A stretch of 64,000 nucleotides of DNA from Ryuthela nishihirai. Lineage: Eukaryota; Arthropoda; Arachnida; Araneae; Heptathelidae. The DNA is taken from assembly GCA_038380435.1 (NCBI GenBank), contig JAWZYU010000027.1, forward strand, positions 5,701,156 through 5,765,155. Direction: 5' to 3'. Positions 1 through 11,081 of the stretch are shown piece by piece. Made by a program: the position numbers and the translations under genes. Each line of letters starts with the position of its first letter. Position 1 is the stretch's first letter. Under the pieces are notes generated by a model. That model was not told the origin of the DNA and searched no databases. It saw nothing but the letters and a program-made list of their open reading frames with translations.

Positions 1-333
1 TGATTTCCTCTTATTTAAATAATAGATATTGTAGTATACATTATCTGTTACATTAGTAACACCACGACTTCCTGATGTCAGGTGCCCTGGCCGCTGAGCT
101 ACCTGCTGCCGATCAGATATCCTCTATTGTGGTTGTTAAATCTCGTCATTGTCGAATCAGCCGTTGGTACCTAATAGTATTCAAACATTGTCAATCGGTA
201 TTGTTTCAAATCATTTAATAAAATAAGTATACCTTTTAGAAGTTTGCTTCATTCCAATATAAGCAATGCGATTTTTTTTTTAAAAACAAGGTAATTTATT
301 GTTAAATATTCCAGTTTCCTATAACTTTAAATA

Positions 334-691
334 GGGGGCGGGGTGGCTCAGTCGGTAGCGCGCCAGGCGCGTAATCTGCAGTTCCTAGGTTCGAGTTCCA
401 GCTGGGCCAGAATTGAGACTTATCTCCTCAAAACTCTTCGCCCTGTTTACGGTCAAGAGGGGAAACTGATGGACTTGGAAAGACCACCCAGTCGGATGTG
501 ACGCTTCGTATGCGGGAGAGACATATCCAGTGCACGTTAAAGAACATGCTGGGTGGCCTTAATGAGAGGCTACCATCTGTCTCCCAACAACTGTTACAGT
601 GGGTCCCCTCCCCCAAACTTCTCTAAGCCTTCGGGGTCCTTGTGATCCCATTGTGTGAAAAAAAGCGCGCTCACAGTAAAACAAACCAACT
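334..691 (+). mobile_element. SINE-A copy 1 (tRNA-derived, diverged)
   Basis: A tRNA-like head carries an A box (GGCTCAGTCGG) and a B box (GGTTCGAGTTCC). The conserved body with CACGTTAAAGAACA follows, then a tail ending AAACAAACCAAC. The copy differs from the younger copies at many sites and no clear target duplication remains, so it is old. It would have been transcribed by RNA polymerase III from its internal promoter and moved by a LINE in trans. The antisense strand is open for 62 codons, a shadow of the SINE body and not a gene. Confidence 0.85.
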
Positions 692-1139
692 CCTTAAGTA
701 CTGAAAGAATATTGTAGAAAATCAAGATTTAAATAGATTAGATTATGATTTTTATTTTCAGTAATATATTTCCATTAAAGGCATATTTTGAAGTTATGAA
801 CTTCAAAGTTAAATTTCCATTGACATAGCACGGAAATTATCCAATATTTTGAAGGGCAGTGTCTAATAAATACGTTTATGCATGTATTATAAACAAATTT
901 TATTTTATAATAATCTCCATTATGTGATATTATATAAATTCGTCCACTAAACAGAATATATATATATATGCATGCATATACACAGGTCATCGAAAAGTCG
1001 CACAAGACACAACGCACACACGTATTTTTCGTGATTAATGGTAAGCGAATAGAAAATTAAACAGCTACAAACATAAGTTATAATCTGACCGTTCTAACAA
1101 CAGAAAAATATAAATGTCATTACACATATGCTGTAAATG

Positions 1140-1420
1140 ACCTCCTTCGATACAGGCGTCATTCGATACAAACTTGTTCACTGATGCAGGCTCGAGCTCT
1201 CTTTACAATGTTTGGTGCCACCTTGTAAAGCAACTGAAGAATAATGTTTGCGATCGCTGTTGTAATGTGTGTCAGGATTAATTTGCTACACGACTCCTTT
1301 GAGAATCCCCAAAGGAAAAAAATCTGAAAATGACAAATCGGTGATTTTTGGGGTCACAAGACTTTGGGAATGAGATCTGGCTATTGTCGGCTTCTGACGA
1401 CTCTTCGGCCACACGTGCAT
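1140..1420 (-). pseudogene. Tc1/mariner-like transposase, C-terminal fragment
   Basis: Read on the minus strand, the sequence gives FFLWGF, then a stretch ending VAPNIVKRARACI. These match the block after the last catalytic residue in transposases with the SPDL..FFLWG signature. No upstream DNA-binding domain or first catalytic aspartate is visible and the reading frame is not open throughout. The position between the inverted repeats of the enclosing element supports the call. It is a relic without function; the subfamily is inferred from a short match. Confidence 0.5.
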
Positions 1421-1522
1421 TCGAATGACTAACAAAATAATATTACACAATGAAAACTAGTTGTGTCTGGGGAAAAAAATTCGCTTCCTCTACGAACAAA
1501 GCTTTACTGACGATATCTTGTA

Positions 1523-1736
1523 CAGTCGCTCAAAAAAGTATCCGAACACTATGGTTGAATACAGAATTCAGAAAAAAATATCTGGCAACGATTTTTTTAG
1601 AAATTAGTGTTCTGGCAACTTCGTGTCACGTGACACGAAGGTTGCCAGATCACTAATTTCTAAAAAAATTGTTGCCAGATATTTTTTCTGAATTCTGTAA
1701 TCAACCATAGTGTTCGGATAATTTTTTGAGCGACTG
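1523..1736. mobile_element. Palindromic Tc1/mariner MITE, copy 1
   Basis: Almost the whole 214 bp is one inverted repeat: CAGTCGCTCAAAAAAGTATC at the left end is mirrored at the right, and the centre is the palindrome CTTCGTGTCACGTGACACGAAG-like core near 1620-1641. TA dinucleotides flank both ends (1521-1522 and 1737-1738), the mark of Tc1/mariner insertion. It has no coding capacity. Two more copies lie at 2931 and 55964. A transcript would fold into a hairpin of about 105 base pairs. Confidence 0.9.
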
Positions 1737-2248
1737 TACCTATCACACTGCAGTCAGCATCTCTGACAGTTTTCAATAGTCTTTTGGTGCCATCTAGTGG
1801 GAGCAAGAACAACTGTAACAGTTTCGAAACAATTTACATAAACTTTAACTTTTGGTTGAGCGACTTTTCGATCATACTGTATATACATCATAGAAAGGAA
1901 TAAAAGAAATCAGTTTTGCAGGTACTTCAGTTTACTTCCTGGCAGGTCTTATAGTTTAATTATTTTTCAATCATTTTATCTTTATTTCAGAACCTATGAA
2001 ACAATTATTACTTTTTTTGACTCATTTCAAAGGGAAAATAACCTGCTGTGAAAGTGTAACTTAAGTATTTGTAAGTTGCAAAACTCATGAAACATATTTT
2101 TCATAGTTTGCAATTTTTGGCTACAAAAGTGTTAGGAATATATCACATATTAACTACTCTGAAATTTTAGCTGATATTCTTATTTTTCAATTGCCACTAA
2201 AAACCTGAATTGTGGCAACTAGGAGCAATTTAATATATCAGTATTGCG

Positions 2249-2288
2249 TTAATAACGTCATCAAGATGTTTCTTGATGACGTTATTAA
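2249..2288. repeat. Perfect 18-bp-arm hairpin
   Basis: The arms TTAATAACGTCATCAAGA and TCTTGATGACGTTATTAA are perfect reverse complements around a 4-base loop. No gene or transposon is recognised around it. It may be a relic of a small fold-back element. Confidence 0.6.
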
Positions 2289-2701
2289 AGCCATCTGCGT
2301 CACATTTGGAATGAATTTCTTGTAGCAATGAGTTCCTTCTAATGGATGCCTTGGTGCAGGTAAATTCTTCGCTTCCAAAAGTTTCTTGCATAATTACGTC
2401 TCACTAGTCTCTAGGGAAAACTTTTGAGTATTTGCTACTGAACGGTCAAATACCCACAGCTACTTAAGTGTTGAACTTACTTAAGTTTTAAATGTGGAAA
2501 TAATGATTTAGATCTGATTTATATTTTCACCAATTTTATTTATTCATAAAAATAATGTTTTAAAAGTTATAGAGTTTCGCAAGAACAGCATATTTTTGAA
2601 TCTGCATTCCTTAGGACATACAAATGTCTCTCTCTGGAACGCTTTGAAGCTAGCAGTAAATAATTTTAATTTTTAATATAAATTTCGCAAAGAAACAAAA
2701 G

Positions 2702-2741
2702 AGGCAACGGAATTGAAACAAGGTTTGCAATTCCGTTGCCT
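2702..2741. repeat. 14-bp-arm hairpin
   Basis: AGGCAACGGAATTG is mirrored by CAATTCCGTTGCCT with a 12-base loop. The arms are perfect. The function is unknown; it resembles the kind of stem left by a fold-back element. Confidence 0.55.
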
Positions 2742-2930
2742 TTACAGAAAGTGCACAAACGCACCTAATTAATATTTTCAATAGAATTATATCAATAGAA
2801 ATTCGAAGATCTCCACACTTGTAGTTGTCATATTACCATGCTTGCCACATTATAATTAATAGGTGTAACTATTATTATTTCTGATTCATGCATTCGACAC
2901 AATGCAATCACCTATTCGCCACAAGTTGTA

Positions 2931-3142
2931 CAGTCGCTCAAAAAAGTATCCGAACACTATGGTTGATTACAAAATTCAGAAAAAATATCTGGCAATGATT
3001 ATTTAGAAATTAGTAATCTGGCAACCTTCGTGTCACGTGACAGAAGGTTGCCAGATCACTAATTTCTAAAAAAATCGTTGCCAGATAATTTTTCTGAATT
3101 TTGTAATCAACCATAGTGTTCGTATACTTTTTTGAGCCACTG
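2931..3142. mobile_element. Palindromic Tc1/mariner MITE, copy 2
   Basis: It has the same structure as the copy at 1523: terminal CAGTCGCTCAAAAAAGTATC, central GTCACGTGAC, and flanking TA at 2929-2930 and 3143-3144. It is 212 bp, with small differences in the arms (GAGCCACTG at the right end instead of GAGCGACTG). Only about 1.2 kb separates it from copy 1. Confidence 0.88.
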
Positions 3143-3396
3143 TAAGTGTAATGGACATCTCTGTTTTTAAGTATGTTCTTTTAGATGGCCATTTAAAACA
3201 ATATGATACGAACAACTCAAACAGGTTAACAGGGGGCAAAAACAGTTTTATTAAACTTTACTAATATTAATAAGCTTAGTGTTTTCTGTTTATGTAATGA
3301 TTGTTTACATTTTTGTTCATTCGGAATACTGCAGTTTTTGTCGTGAGACGAACTAAATTTTCAAAAGTTTCAGTTTCCATAACACTTTAAGAGCGC

Positions 3397-4899
3397 TTGG
3401 ACGCGCAATTTGAAATACAAACCCTGTGTATGAGAAAACAAATTTTGTTTTTAATTTCAGTTAAACGGTAAATAATTCTATCACACGACATATATAATTT
3501 TAAAAATACTTGTGAATGTGAGAACACCCCATGGGTTTTCACGTTCAAATGTATGGAAAGGTTATTAAATCATGTGTGTACTCTATATAATAATGGATCT
3601 TTGACAAATAGGTTTATTATTACTTTTACCTCTAAGGGAATCCATGCATCTTTTGGTTGATCCACGTTTAGGATCGAAGTCTTAATCGATAAATCCGCAT
3701 GTTCTCCTTTTTTCGATTATGACTATAGATAAAACTATACTTCTTAAGAGCACCGGTTACTTGGTAATAAGGAAGGCTTTCTTAAAGGGGGTTTCAAGTT
3801 TGGATTTAGCGACATGCATGTATTGAGAGGCAGATATTGATTAACTAAATCAACCTCTACAATGTTTCTAATATTTCTATAAGATCAATTTGACCTAAAA
3901 TTGGTTGGACGCGCAATTTGAGATATACACCCTGTGTATGAGAAAACAATTTTTGTTTTTGATTTCATTTAAATTGTAAATAATTCTATCACACGACATA
4001 TATAATTTTAAAAATTCATGTGAATGTGAGAAACACCCCAGGGGTTTTCACGTTCAAATGTATGGAAAGGTTATTAAATCATGTGTGTACTCTATATAAT
4101 AATGGATCTTTGAAAAAAAGGTTCATTATTTCTCTTACCACTAAGGGAATAAATGTATCTTTTGGGTGATCCACGTTTAGGATCGAAGTCTCAATGGATA
4201 ATGCCCCAAGCTCTCCTTTTTTCAACTACGACTATAGATATAACTATTCTTCTTAAGAGGACCGATTACTTGGTAATAAGGAAGGCTTTCTGAAAGTGGG
4301 TTTCAAGTTTGGATTTAAAGACATGCGTGTGTTGGGAGGTAGATATTGATTAAATATATCAACCTCTACAGCGTTTCTAATAATTCTATAAGATCAATTT
4401 GACCTAAAATTGTTTGGACGCGCAATTTGAAATATACACGCAGTGTATGAGAAAACAAATTTTGTTTTTAGTTTCAGTTAAATGGTTAATAATTCTATCA
4501 CAAGACATATATAATTTTAAAAATACATGTGAATGTGTGAATCACCCCAGGGGTTTTCACGTTGAAATGTATGGAAAGTTTATGAAATCATGTGTGTACT
4601 CTACATAATAATGCATCTTTGACAAAAAGGTTTGTTATTGCTTTTACCTCTAAGGGAATACATGTATCTTTTGGTTGATCCACGTTTAGGATCGAAGTGT
4701 TAATCTACAAATCCGCACGTTCTGCTTTTTTCGATTATGACTATAGATATAACTATATTTCTTAAGATCACCGGTTACTTGGTAATAAGGAAGGCTTTCT
4801 GAAAGTGGGTTTCAAGTGTGGATTTAAAGATATGCATCTGTTGAGAGCTAGATATTAAGTATATCAAACTCTTCAGCGTTTCTAAAAATTCTATAAGAT
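3397..4899. repeat. ~508-bp satellite, left block
   Basis: Units start at 3397, 3905 and 4414, each opening TTGGACGCGCAATT, a period of 508-509 bp. The last unit is cut at about 4899 by the GAT-rich tail of LINE A, after CTATAAGATCA. Units also share TGGTTGATCCACGTTTAGGA. Open frames of about 60 codons recur in phase with the repeat and are not supported as genes. From 3424 on, the block is identical to 12094 onward. Confidence 0.9.
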
Positions 4900-7800
4900 C
4901 ATCATCATCACCACCACCACCACCACCACCACCACCATCATCATCCTCATCATCCTCATCATCCTCATCCTCATCAAGCAGCCATGGAATACGGAGGTCC
5001 AACCAGACCGTGCAATTTAGTTCTCCAAGCAAGTCTGTCCTGAGCTACACTACTCATCTGGCCACTGCACACCAATTCTAACAAGGTCCTGTTTGACATT
5101 GTCTGCCCACCGCATCCTAGGTCTCCCCTTCTTTCTGAGGCCTTTAGGCACACTGTTCATAACCCTATTAGCCAATCTATAATTATACATACGGGCAACA
5201 TGGCGAAACCAGCGGAGTCTCTCTCTGCACAATATGCTGCTTAAAGGAAGTTGCAAACTCCTTTGCCTAACCTCATCATTAGTTACAAAGTTGAACCACC
5301 TAATGCCCAAGATACTGCGTAAGCATCTGGAATCAAAAGCATCTAGTTTCCTGTTATCTTGTTTACAAAGTGTCCAAGTTTCACTACCATAACTAACCCT
5401 AGAAAGAACCAAACTATTATACAGTATAATTTTAGTCTTTAGGTGTATACGCCTATTTCTCCACACTCTCCATAGATTCTTAAAAGTTCCGGCAGCAATA
5501 CCTATTCGTCTGCTAATCTCATGCCGCACATCACCATTATCTGTTACATAGCTCCGAAGTTAATTAAACTTTGACACCTGCTCAAGACTCCAACCATTCA
5601 GATTAACTGAATCACAGCCTGCCTGACCAATTTTCATCACTTTAGTTTTCTCTCTGTCTATAGCCAAGATGCCTACTCTACTCCTAGTCTCATCAACAGC
5701 TCGAATGAAAGAGTTCATCTCATCAACATCATTTGCCAAAAGGGCTAAATCATCAGCATAATCTAAATCAGAAATTTTCGTATCTCCAGTCCATTTAAGG
5801 CCAAAATCTTTCCCTTGAAGTGAATTTCGCATAACATAATCAATAACCAAGCTAAAGAGAAAAGGAGACAAAATGCACCCTTGTCGAACACCAGAAGTAA
5901 TGCTAAACCAGTTGCTACAAGCTTTACCAACTCTCACACACGATTCAGTGTTATTATAGAGAGCTTTCATTATGTTAACTAACTTGTCAGGTATACGATA
6001 TGATTTCACAATCAACCACAAATTATGACGATCAACAGAATCGAAAGCCTTTTTGAAATCAAGAAATCTAGCAACCAAAGATTTCTGAAACTCTAAACAT
6101 TTCTCAAGAATCTGCCTAAGTGAAAATATCTGATCCGCACATCCCCTACCACTTCTGAATCCACATTGCTCATCACGCAATTGACTGTCCACCAGATTCT
6201 TAATTCTATTAAGCACAATAATGGAAAGAACTTTACCTGGAACAGAGAGTAGGCTGATACCCCTATAGTTATCACAAGAACTGCGATCACCTTTTTTGAA
6301 AATAGGGATAACAATAGCTCTGGTAAAATCTTTAGGAACCATGCCTTTATCATAAAAGATATTCAGAATTATCAGTCATCCATGTGGTAACCGAAACATT
6401 CCCAGCTCTAAGCATTTCGGTAGTAATTTCATCTACCCCTGGGGATTTATGTAGTTTAAGTTTAGAAACAGCCAAAATGACTTCAGATTGTGTTATAGGG
6501 CCAATATTAAAGCCACCAATGCATCTATCATCATTGCAAACAATGGGAGTAGAACTAATATCATTGTTTAGAACATCACTGAAATGCTCAGCCCACCTAG
6601 CCATGACAGAATCCTCCCCTTCTATAACCTTACCTTGTTTATCCTTCAATCCTTGTAGACCTGTCCGTTTTCTACCACACAAAACATTAACTATCTGGTA
6701 CAGCTCTCTGCTGTTGTGTTGTCTAACTGCTTCCTCGGGTTTGTCAGCCAAACCATCAAGCCAAAGATTCTTATCAGCAGCTAACTGATCTTTTAAACGT
6801 TTATTAAGTTCTCTGTAATGCTTTCTATTAGGACTAGTAGGGTATTGATTAAGGATATTCCTGCAGTTCTTTCTTTCGGAAATAAGCTCAAGTGCCTTAT
6901 CACTCAGATAATTCTGTCTCTTCTGCTCCTTTTTTCCTAAAAGAGTACTGTTAGTGTCCAACAAAGCCTGTTTAAAATGATACCATTCTTCCTCAACTTC
7001 AGTAGTAAGCAAACCATGACTGTCATAATGACTAAGTAACCTACATGGCAAGCTTTGGCTATAACTGGATCTTTCAGAGCTTCAGTATTAAAAGTAAATT
7101 TTTTAACCCTAGCACAACACTTTTTAAGTTTAAGTTGCAACACACTTTTAACAAGGTAATGGTCAGATCCAATTTCAGCTCCCCTATATGACCTGGTATT
7201 CCTAACAGAACTGGCCCATTTGCTGTTGATTAATATGCAATCAATCATATTCTTATGCAGCCCATCAGGTGAAACCCATGTGTACTTATGTATGTCGCGG
7301 TGTTTGTAATAATTGTTAGTTATTCTGAATCCATTGAGTTTACTTACCTGTAGGAGACGTTGCCCATTGCCATTGCAGCTATCAATACCAAAAAGGTTTA
7401 TTACTCATCCCCAAAGGTCAGAGTCAGTACTAACTTCGGCATTGAAGTCACCAAGAACAAGGGTAATATCTCCTTTCTTGACAGAATTCAATATATCCTG
7501 AAGTTGTCCGTAAAACCTATCCTTCTCATCCTCATCGGCATCCTCAGTGGGGGCATAACAGCAGATAACATTCAAGTTTTTAACGCTTGTCTGAAATTTT
7601 GCTGTAAGAATCCTTTCATTAATGTACTCATATACTAGAAGAGCATCACTAGCGTGTCTGCTGAGAAGGAGTCCCACGCCTTGGTGATGCTTATTGTCGT
7701 CCCTTCCTGAAAAGAGAAATTTAAGATAATTTTTAAGAATCTGACTTTTATCTGTCCATCTGGTCTCTTACAAGCCGAGAATATCTAAATTATAATGGTG

Positions 7801-8547
7801 GAATTCTTGTGTGAGGACATCAAGAGAAAAAGCTCTGTGCAGAGTCCTCACATTCCAACTTCCTATGGAGAGAAAATGGTTAGTGGGATGTTTAAAGAAA
7901 CTATGTTTATTGAGAGAGAGAATGCCGACAATATCAAACAGCCCCCTAATCGTAGACATGGGGCAAAGACCCGTTCCCCCACTACTAAAGGCTGAAGCCA
8001 TCTACACTGGAAGACTTCCTCCAAAGTAGAATTTGACGATGCCAATAGAAGCAAAGAGTTCAGGTGCCTGCGATGACTTCTGCTCAGGATCATCCACCAG
8101 CTGATAAACATATCCTGTGAATCTATTCACTTGGGGCTGTCAACCCACAAACAAACAGAAAACTCAGCGGAAGGTTTTCAATCCACAGAAGCCCACCAGT
8201 GCAGCAAACTCAAGATCCATAATCAAGCTCAGAGCCATATATCTCTCCAGTCCCGTGGGTTCATATGGTCAGCACCAGGACCCTGTGTGTATGACCACTC
8301 CTCAGCAGGGTAGAAAAAAAAGAAAAGTAGCCATAGTTGTCCAGATCAGTAGGCCACACTAATCTGACAGCCCTCCCCTTCCGTTCACTTCCACAAGAGA
8401 GTATAACTTTTGAAAGGTACTAACGGTCTGCACCACGAGAAGGCGGGGTTGGACATTAGGTGCTAGGCCTCGCCGGTTATATGCATCATCACAGGAGATT
8501 GGTGCATAGCGCTCCTTCCAGTGACTACCCAGCTACCATTTACAGAC
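4900..8547 (-). mobile_element. RTE-like LINE copy A, near full length, broken frames
   Basis: This non-LTR retrotransposon reads from 8547 down to a triplet tail of GAT/GGT at 4900-4977. Its 5' end (TGTAAATGGTAGC) matches the ends of copies D and E. The minus strand encodes an APE-type endonuclease (SWNVRTL, then CCYAPTEDADEDE, then LGDFNAEV) followed by a reverse transcriptase (GFRSGRGC, DFKKAFDSVDR, YADDLALL). A C-terminal block has RLRWFRHVARM. At least five frame breaks split the frame, so the copy is dead. The 3' portion up to 5384 is identical to copy C, while the rest is visibly different. Confidence 0.92.
5560..6342 (-). pseudogene. LINE A reverse transcriptase fragment
   Basis: This 260-residue open piece carries the central reverse transcriptase blocks: a fingers region with NYRGISLLSVPGK, GFRSGRGCADQIF, the A motif in FLDFKKAFDSVD, the B motif in SGVRQGCILSPFLFSL, and the catalytic C motif YADD near residue 196. 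It normally copies the element's own RNA at a nicked target. Endonuclease pieces lie upstream in other frames (6350-8001) and the C-terminal domain follows at 5050-5529 after a break near 5545. It is part of a dead copy; the frames are separated by small insertions or deletions. Confidence 0.9.
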
Positions 8548-11081
8548 CATTTTGAATTCTGTGAAGAAAGGAGATATTACCCTTGTTCTTGGTGACTTCA
8601 ATGCCAAAGTTGGTACCGACTCTGACCCTTGGGGAGGAGTAATAGGCCCTTTTGGTATTGGTACCTGCAATGGCAATGGGCAACGTCTCCTACAGGTAAG
8701 TAAATAAATGGTTTCAGAATAACTAACACATATTACAAACAACGCGACATACATAAATACACATGGGTTTCACCTGATGGGCTGCATAAGAATATGATTG
8801 ATTATATATTAATTAACAGCAAATGGGCTAGTTCTGTTAGAAATACCAGGGCATATAAGGGAGCTGAAATTGGATCTGACCATTACCTTGTTAAAAGTGT
8901 CTTGCAACTTAAACTTAAAAAGTGTTGTGCTAGGGTTAAAAAATTTACCTTTAATACTGAAGCTCTGAAAGACCCAGTTATAGCTAAAGCTTACCATGAT
9001 AGGTTACTTATTCATTAGGACAGTCATGGTTTGCTTAATACTGAAGTTGAGGAAGAATGGGGCCATTTTAAACAGGCTTTTTTGGAAACTAACAGTACTC
9101 TTTTAGGGAAAAAGGAGCAGAGGAGGCAGAATTATTTAAGTGATAAGGCACTTGAGCTTATTTCAGAAAGAAGGAACTGCAGGAATGTCCTTAATCAGTA
9201 CCCTACTAGTCCTAATAGAAAGCATTACAAAGAACGTAAAAAACGTGTAAAGGATCAGTTAGCTACTGATAAGAATCTTTGGCTTGATGGCCTTGCTGAC
9301 AAAGCTGAGGAAGCAGTTAGACAGCACAACAGCAGAGAGCTATACCAGATAGTTAATGTTTTGTGTGGTAGAAAACGAACAGGTATACAGGGATTGAAGG
9401 ATAAACACGGCAAGGTTATAGAAGGTGAGGATTCTGTCATGGCTAGGTGGGCTGAGCATTTCAGTGATGTTCTAAGCAATGTGGTTAGTTCTACTCCCAT
9501 TGTTTGCAATGATGATAGATGCATTGTTGGCTTTAATGTTGGCCCTATAACACAATCTGAAGTTAGTTTGGCTATTTCTAAACTTAAACTTCATAAATCC
9601 CCAGGGGTGGATGAAATTACTACGGAAATGCTTAGAGCTGGGAATGTTTCTGTTACCATTTGGATGACTGAAATTTTGAATAACTTTTATGATAAAGGCA
9701 TGGTTCCTAAAGATTTTACCAGAGCTATTATTATCCCTATTTTCAAAAAAGTTGATCGCAGTTCTTGTGATAACTATAGGGGTATCAGCCTACTCTCCGT
9801 TCCAGGTAAAGTTCTTTCCATGATTGTGCTTAATAGAATTAAGAATCTGGTTGAGAGGCAATTGCGTGATGAGCAATTTGGATTCAGAAGTGGTAGGGGA
9901 TGTGTGGATCAGATATTTTCACTTAGGCAGATTCTTGAGAAATGTTTAGAGTTTCAGAAACCTTTGGTTGCTAGCTTTGTTGATTTCAAAAAGGCTTTCG
10001 ACTCTGTTGATCGTCATAATTTGTGGTTGATTGTGAGATCATATGGTATACCAGACAAGTTAGTTAACATAATGAAAGCTCTCTATAATAACACTGAGTC
10101 ATGTGTGAGAGTTGGTAAGTCTTGTAGCAATTGGTTTAGCATTACTTCTGGTGTTCGACAAGGGTGCATTTTGTCTCCTTTTCTCTTTAGTTTGGTTGTT
10201 GATTATGTTATGCGAAATTCGCTTCAAGGGAAAACTTTTGGCCTTAAATGGGCTGGAGATACGAAAATTTCTGATTTAGATTATGCTGATGATTTAGCCC
10301 TTTTGGCAAATGATGTTGATGAGATGAACTCTTTCATTCGAACTGTTGATGAGACTGGTAGTACAGTAGGTTTGGTTATAAACAGAGAGAAAACTAAAGT
10401 GATGAAAATTGGTCAGGCAGGTTGTGATTCAGTTAATCTGAATGGTTGCAGTCTTGAGCAGGTGTCACAGTTTAATTACCTTGGGAGCTGCGTAACTGAT
10501 ACTGGTGATGTGCGGCATGAGATTAACAGACGAATAGGTATTGCTGCCGGGACTTTTAAGAATCTATGGAGATTGTGGAGAAATAGGCGTATACACCTAA
10601 AGACTAAAATTAGACTGTATAATAGTTTGGTTCTTTCTAGGGTTAGTTATGGTAGTGAAACTTGGACGCTGTGTAAGCAAGATAACAGGAAACTAGATGC
10701 TTTTGATTCTAGATGCTTACAGTATCTTGGGTATTAGGTAGTTTAACTTTGTAACTAATGATGAGGTTAGGCAAAGGAGTTTGCAACCTCCTTTAAGCAG
10801 CATATTGTGCAGAGAGAGACTCCGCTGGTTTGGCCATGTTGCCCGTATGGATAATTATAGATTGGCGAATAGGGTTATGAACAGTGTGCCTAGAGGCCTC
10901 AGAAGGAGGGGGAGACCTAGGATGCGGTGGGCAGACAATGTCAAACAGGACCTTGTTAGAATTGGTGTACAGTAGCCGGATGCAGCAGATGTAGCTCAGG
11001 ACAGATATGCTCATACTGCGCGGTCTGGTTGGACCTCCGTAGCCCATGGCTGCTTGAGGATGATGATGATGATGATGATGT
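8548..11081 (+). mobile_element. RTE-like LINE copy B, 5' truncated
   Basis: The sequence starts inside the endonuclease region (ATTTTGAATTCTGTGAAG) and runs through the reverse transcriptase to a GATGATG tail at about 11059-11081. It then joins satellite sequence at TATGAGAAAACAA. Its left edge directly abuts the 5' end of copy A, so A and B lie head to head. An in-frame stop near 9016 and a 2-base deletion near 10720 break the frame. Confidence 0.92.
9031..10737 (+). pseudogene. LINE B reverse transcriptase, 568-codon open piece
   Basis: The long piece contains a linker (KALELISERRNC), the reverse transcriptase blocks NYRGISLLSVPG, GFRSGRGCVDQIF, FVDFKKAFDSVD and SGVRQGCILSPF, and the catalytic YADD encoded near 10285. 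A thumb-like region with SYGSETWTLCKQDNRKLD follows. The frame ends after CLQYLGY because CG is missing where other copies read TTACGCAG, and the C-terminal domain resumes in another frame at 10781-10975 (RLRWFGHVARM). Upstream, a stop replaces the tyrosine of the SHYDSHG block. It would otherwise be nearly complete from mid-endonuclease to the end. Confidence 0.92.

Larger units (their letters stand above)
982..1880 (-). mobile_element. Tc1/mariner-superfamily element with decayed termini
   Basis: The ends are inverted repeats: ATCGAAAAGTCGC near position 989 and its reverse complement near 1859-1872, with TA next to the right end. The inside holds the C-terminal part of a transposase on the minus strand (about 1140-1420). 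A palindromic MITE sits within it at 1523-1736. The element is too short for a complete transposase, so this is an internally deleted, non-autonomous remnant. The exact subfamily is uncertain. Confidence 0.6.

Noticed and set aside
340..412. A possible tRNA gene (GGCTCAGTCGG ... GGTTCGAGTTCC)
   Set aside because: The same head recurs in all full SINE-A copies and is followed by the SINE body. There is no full tRNA fold or proper 3' end, so it is a SINE head.
4775..5032. A small acidic Asp/Gly-rich protein (minus strand)
   Set aside because: The acidic run is the translated GAT/GGT triplet tail of LINE A joined to satellite sequence. The same occurs at 13445-13696.
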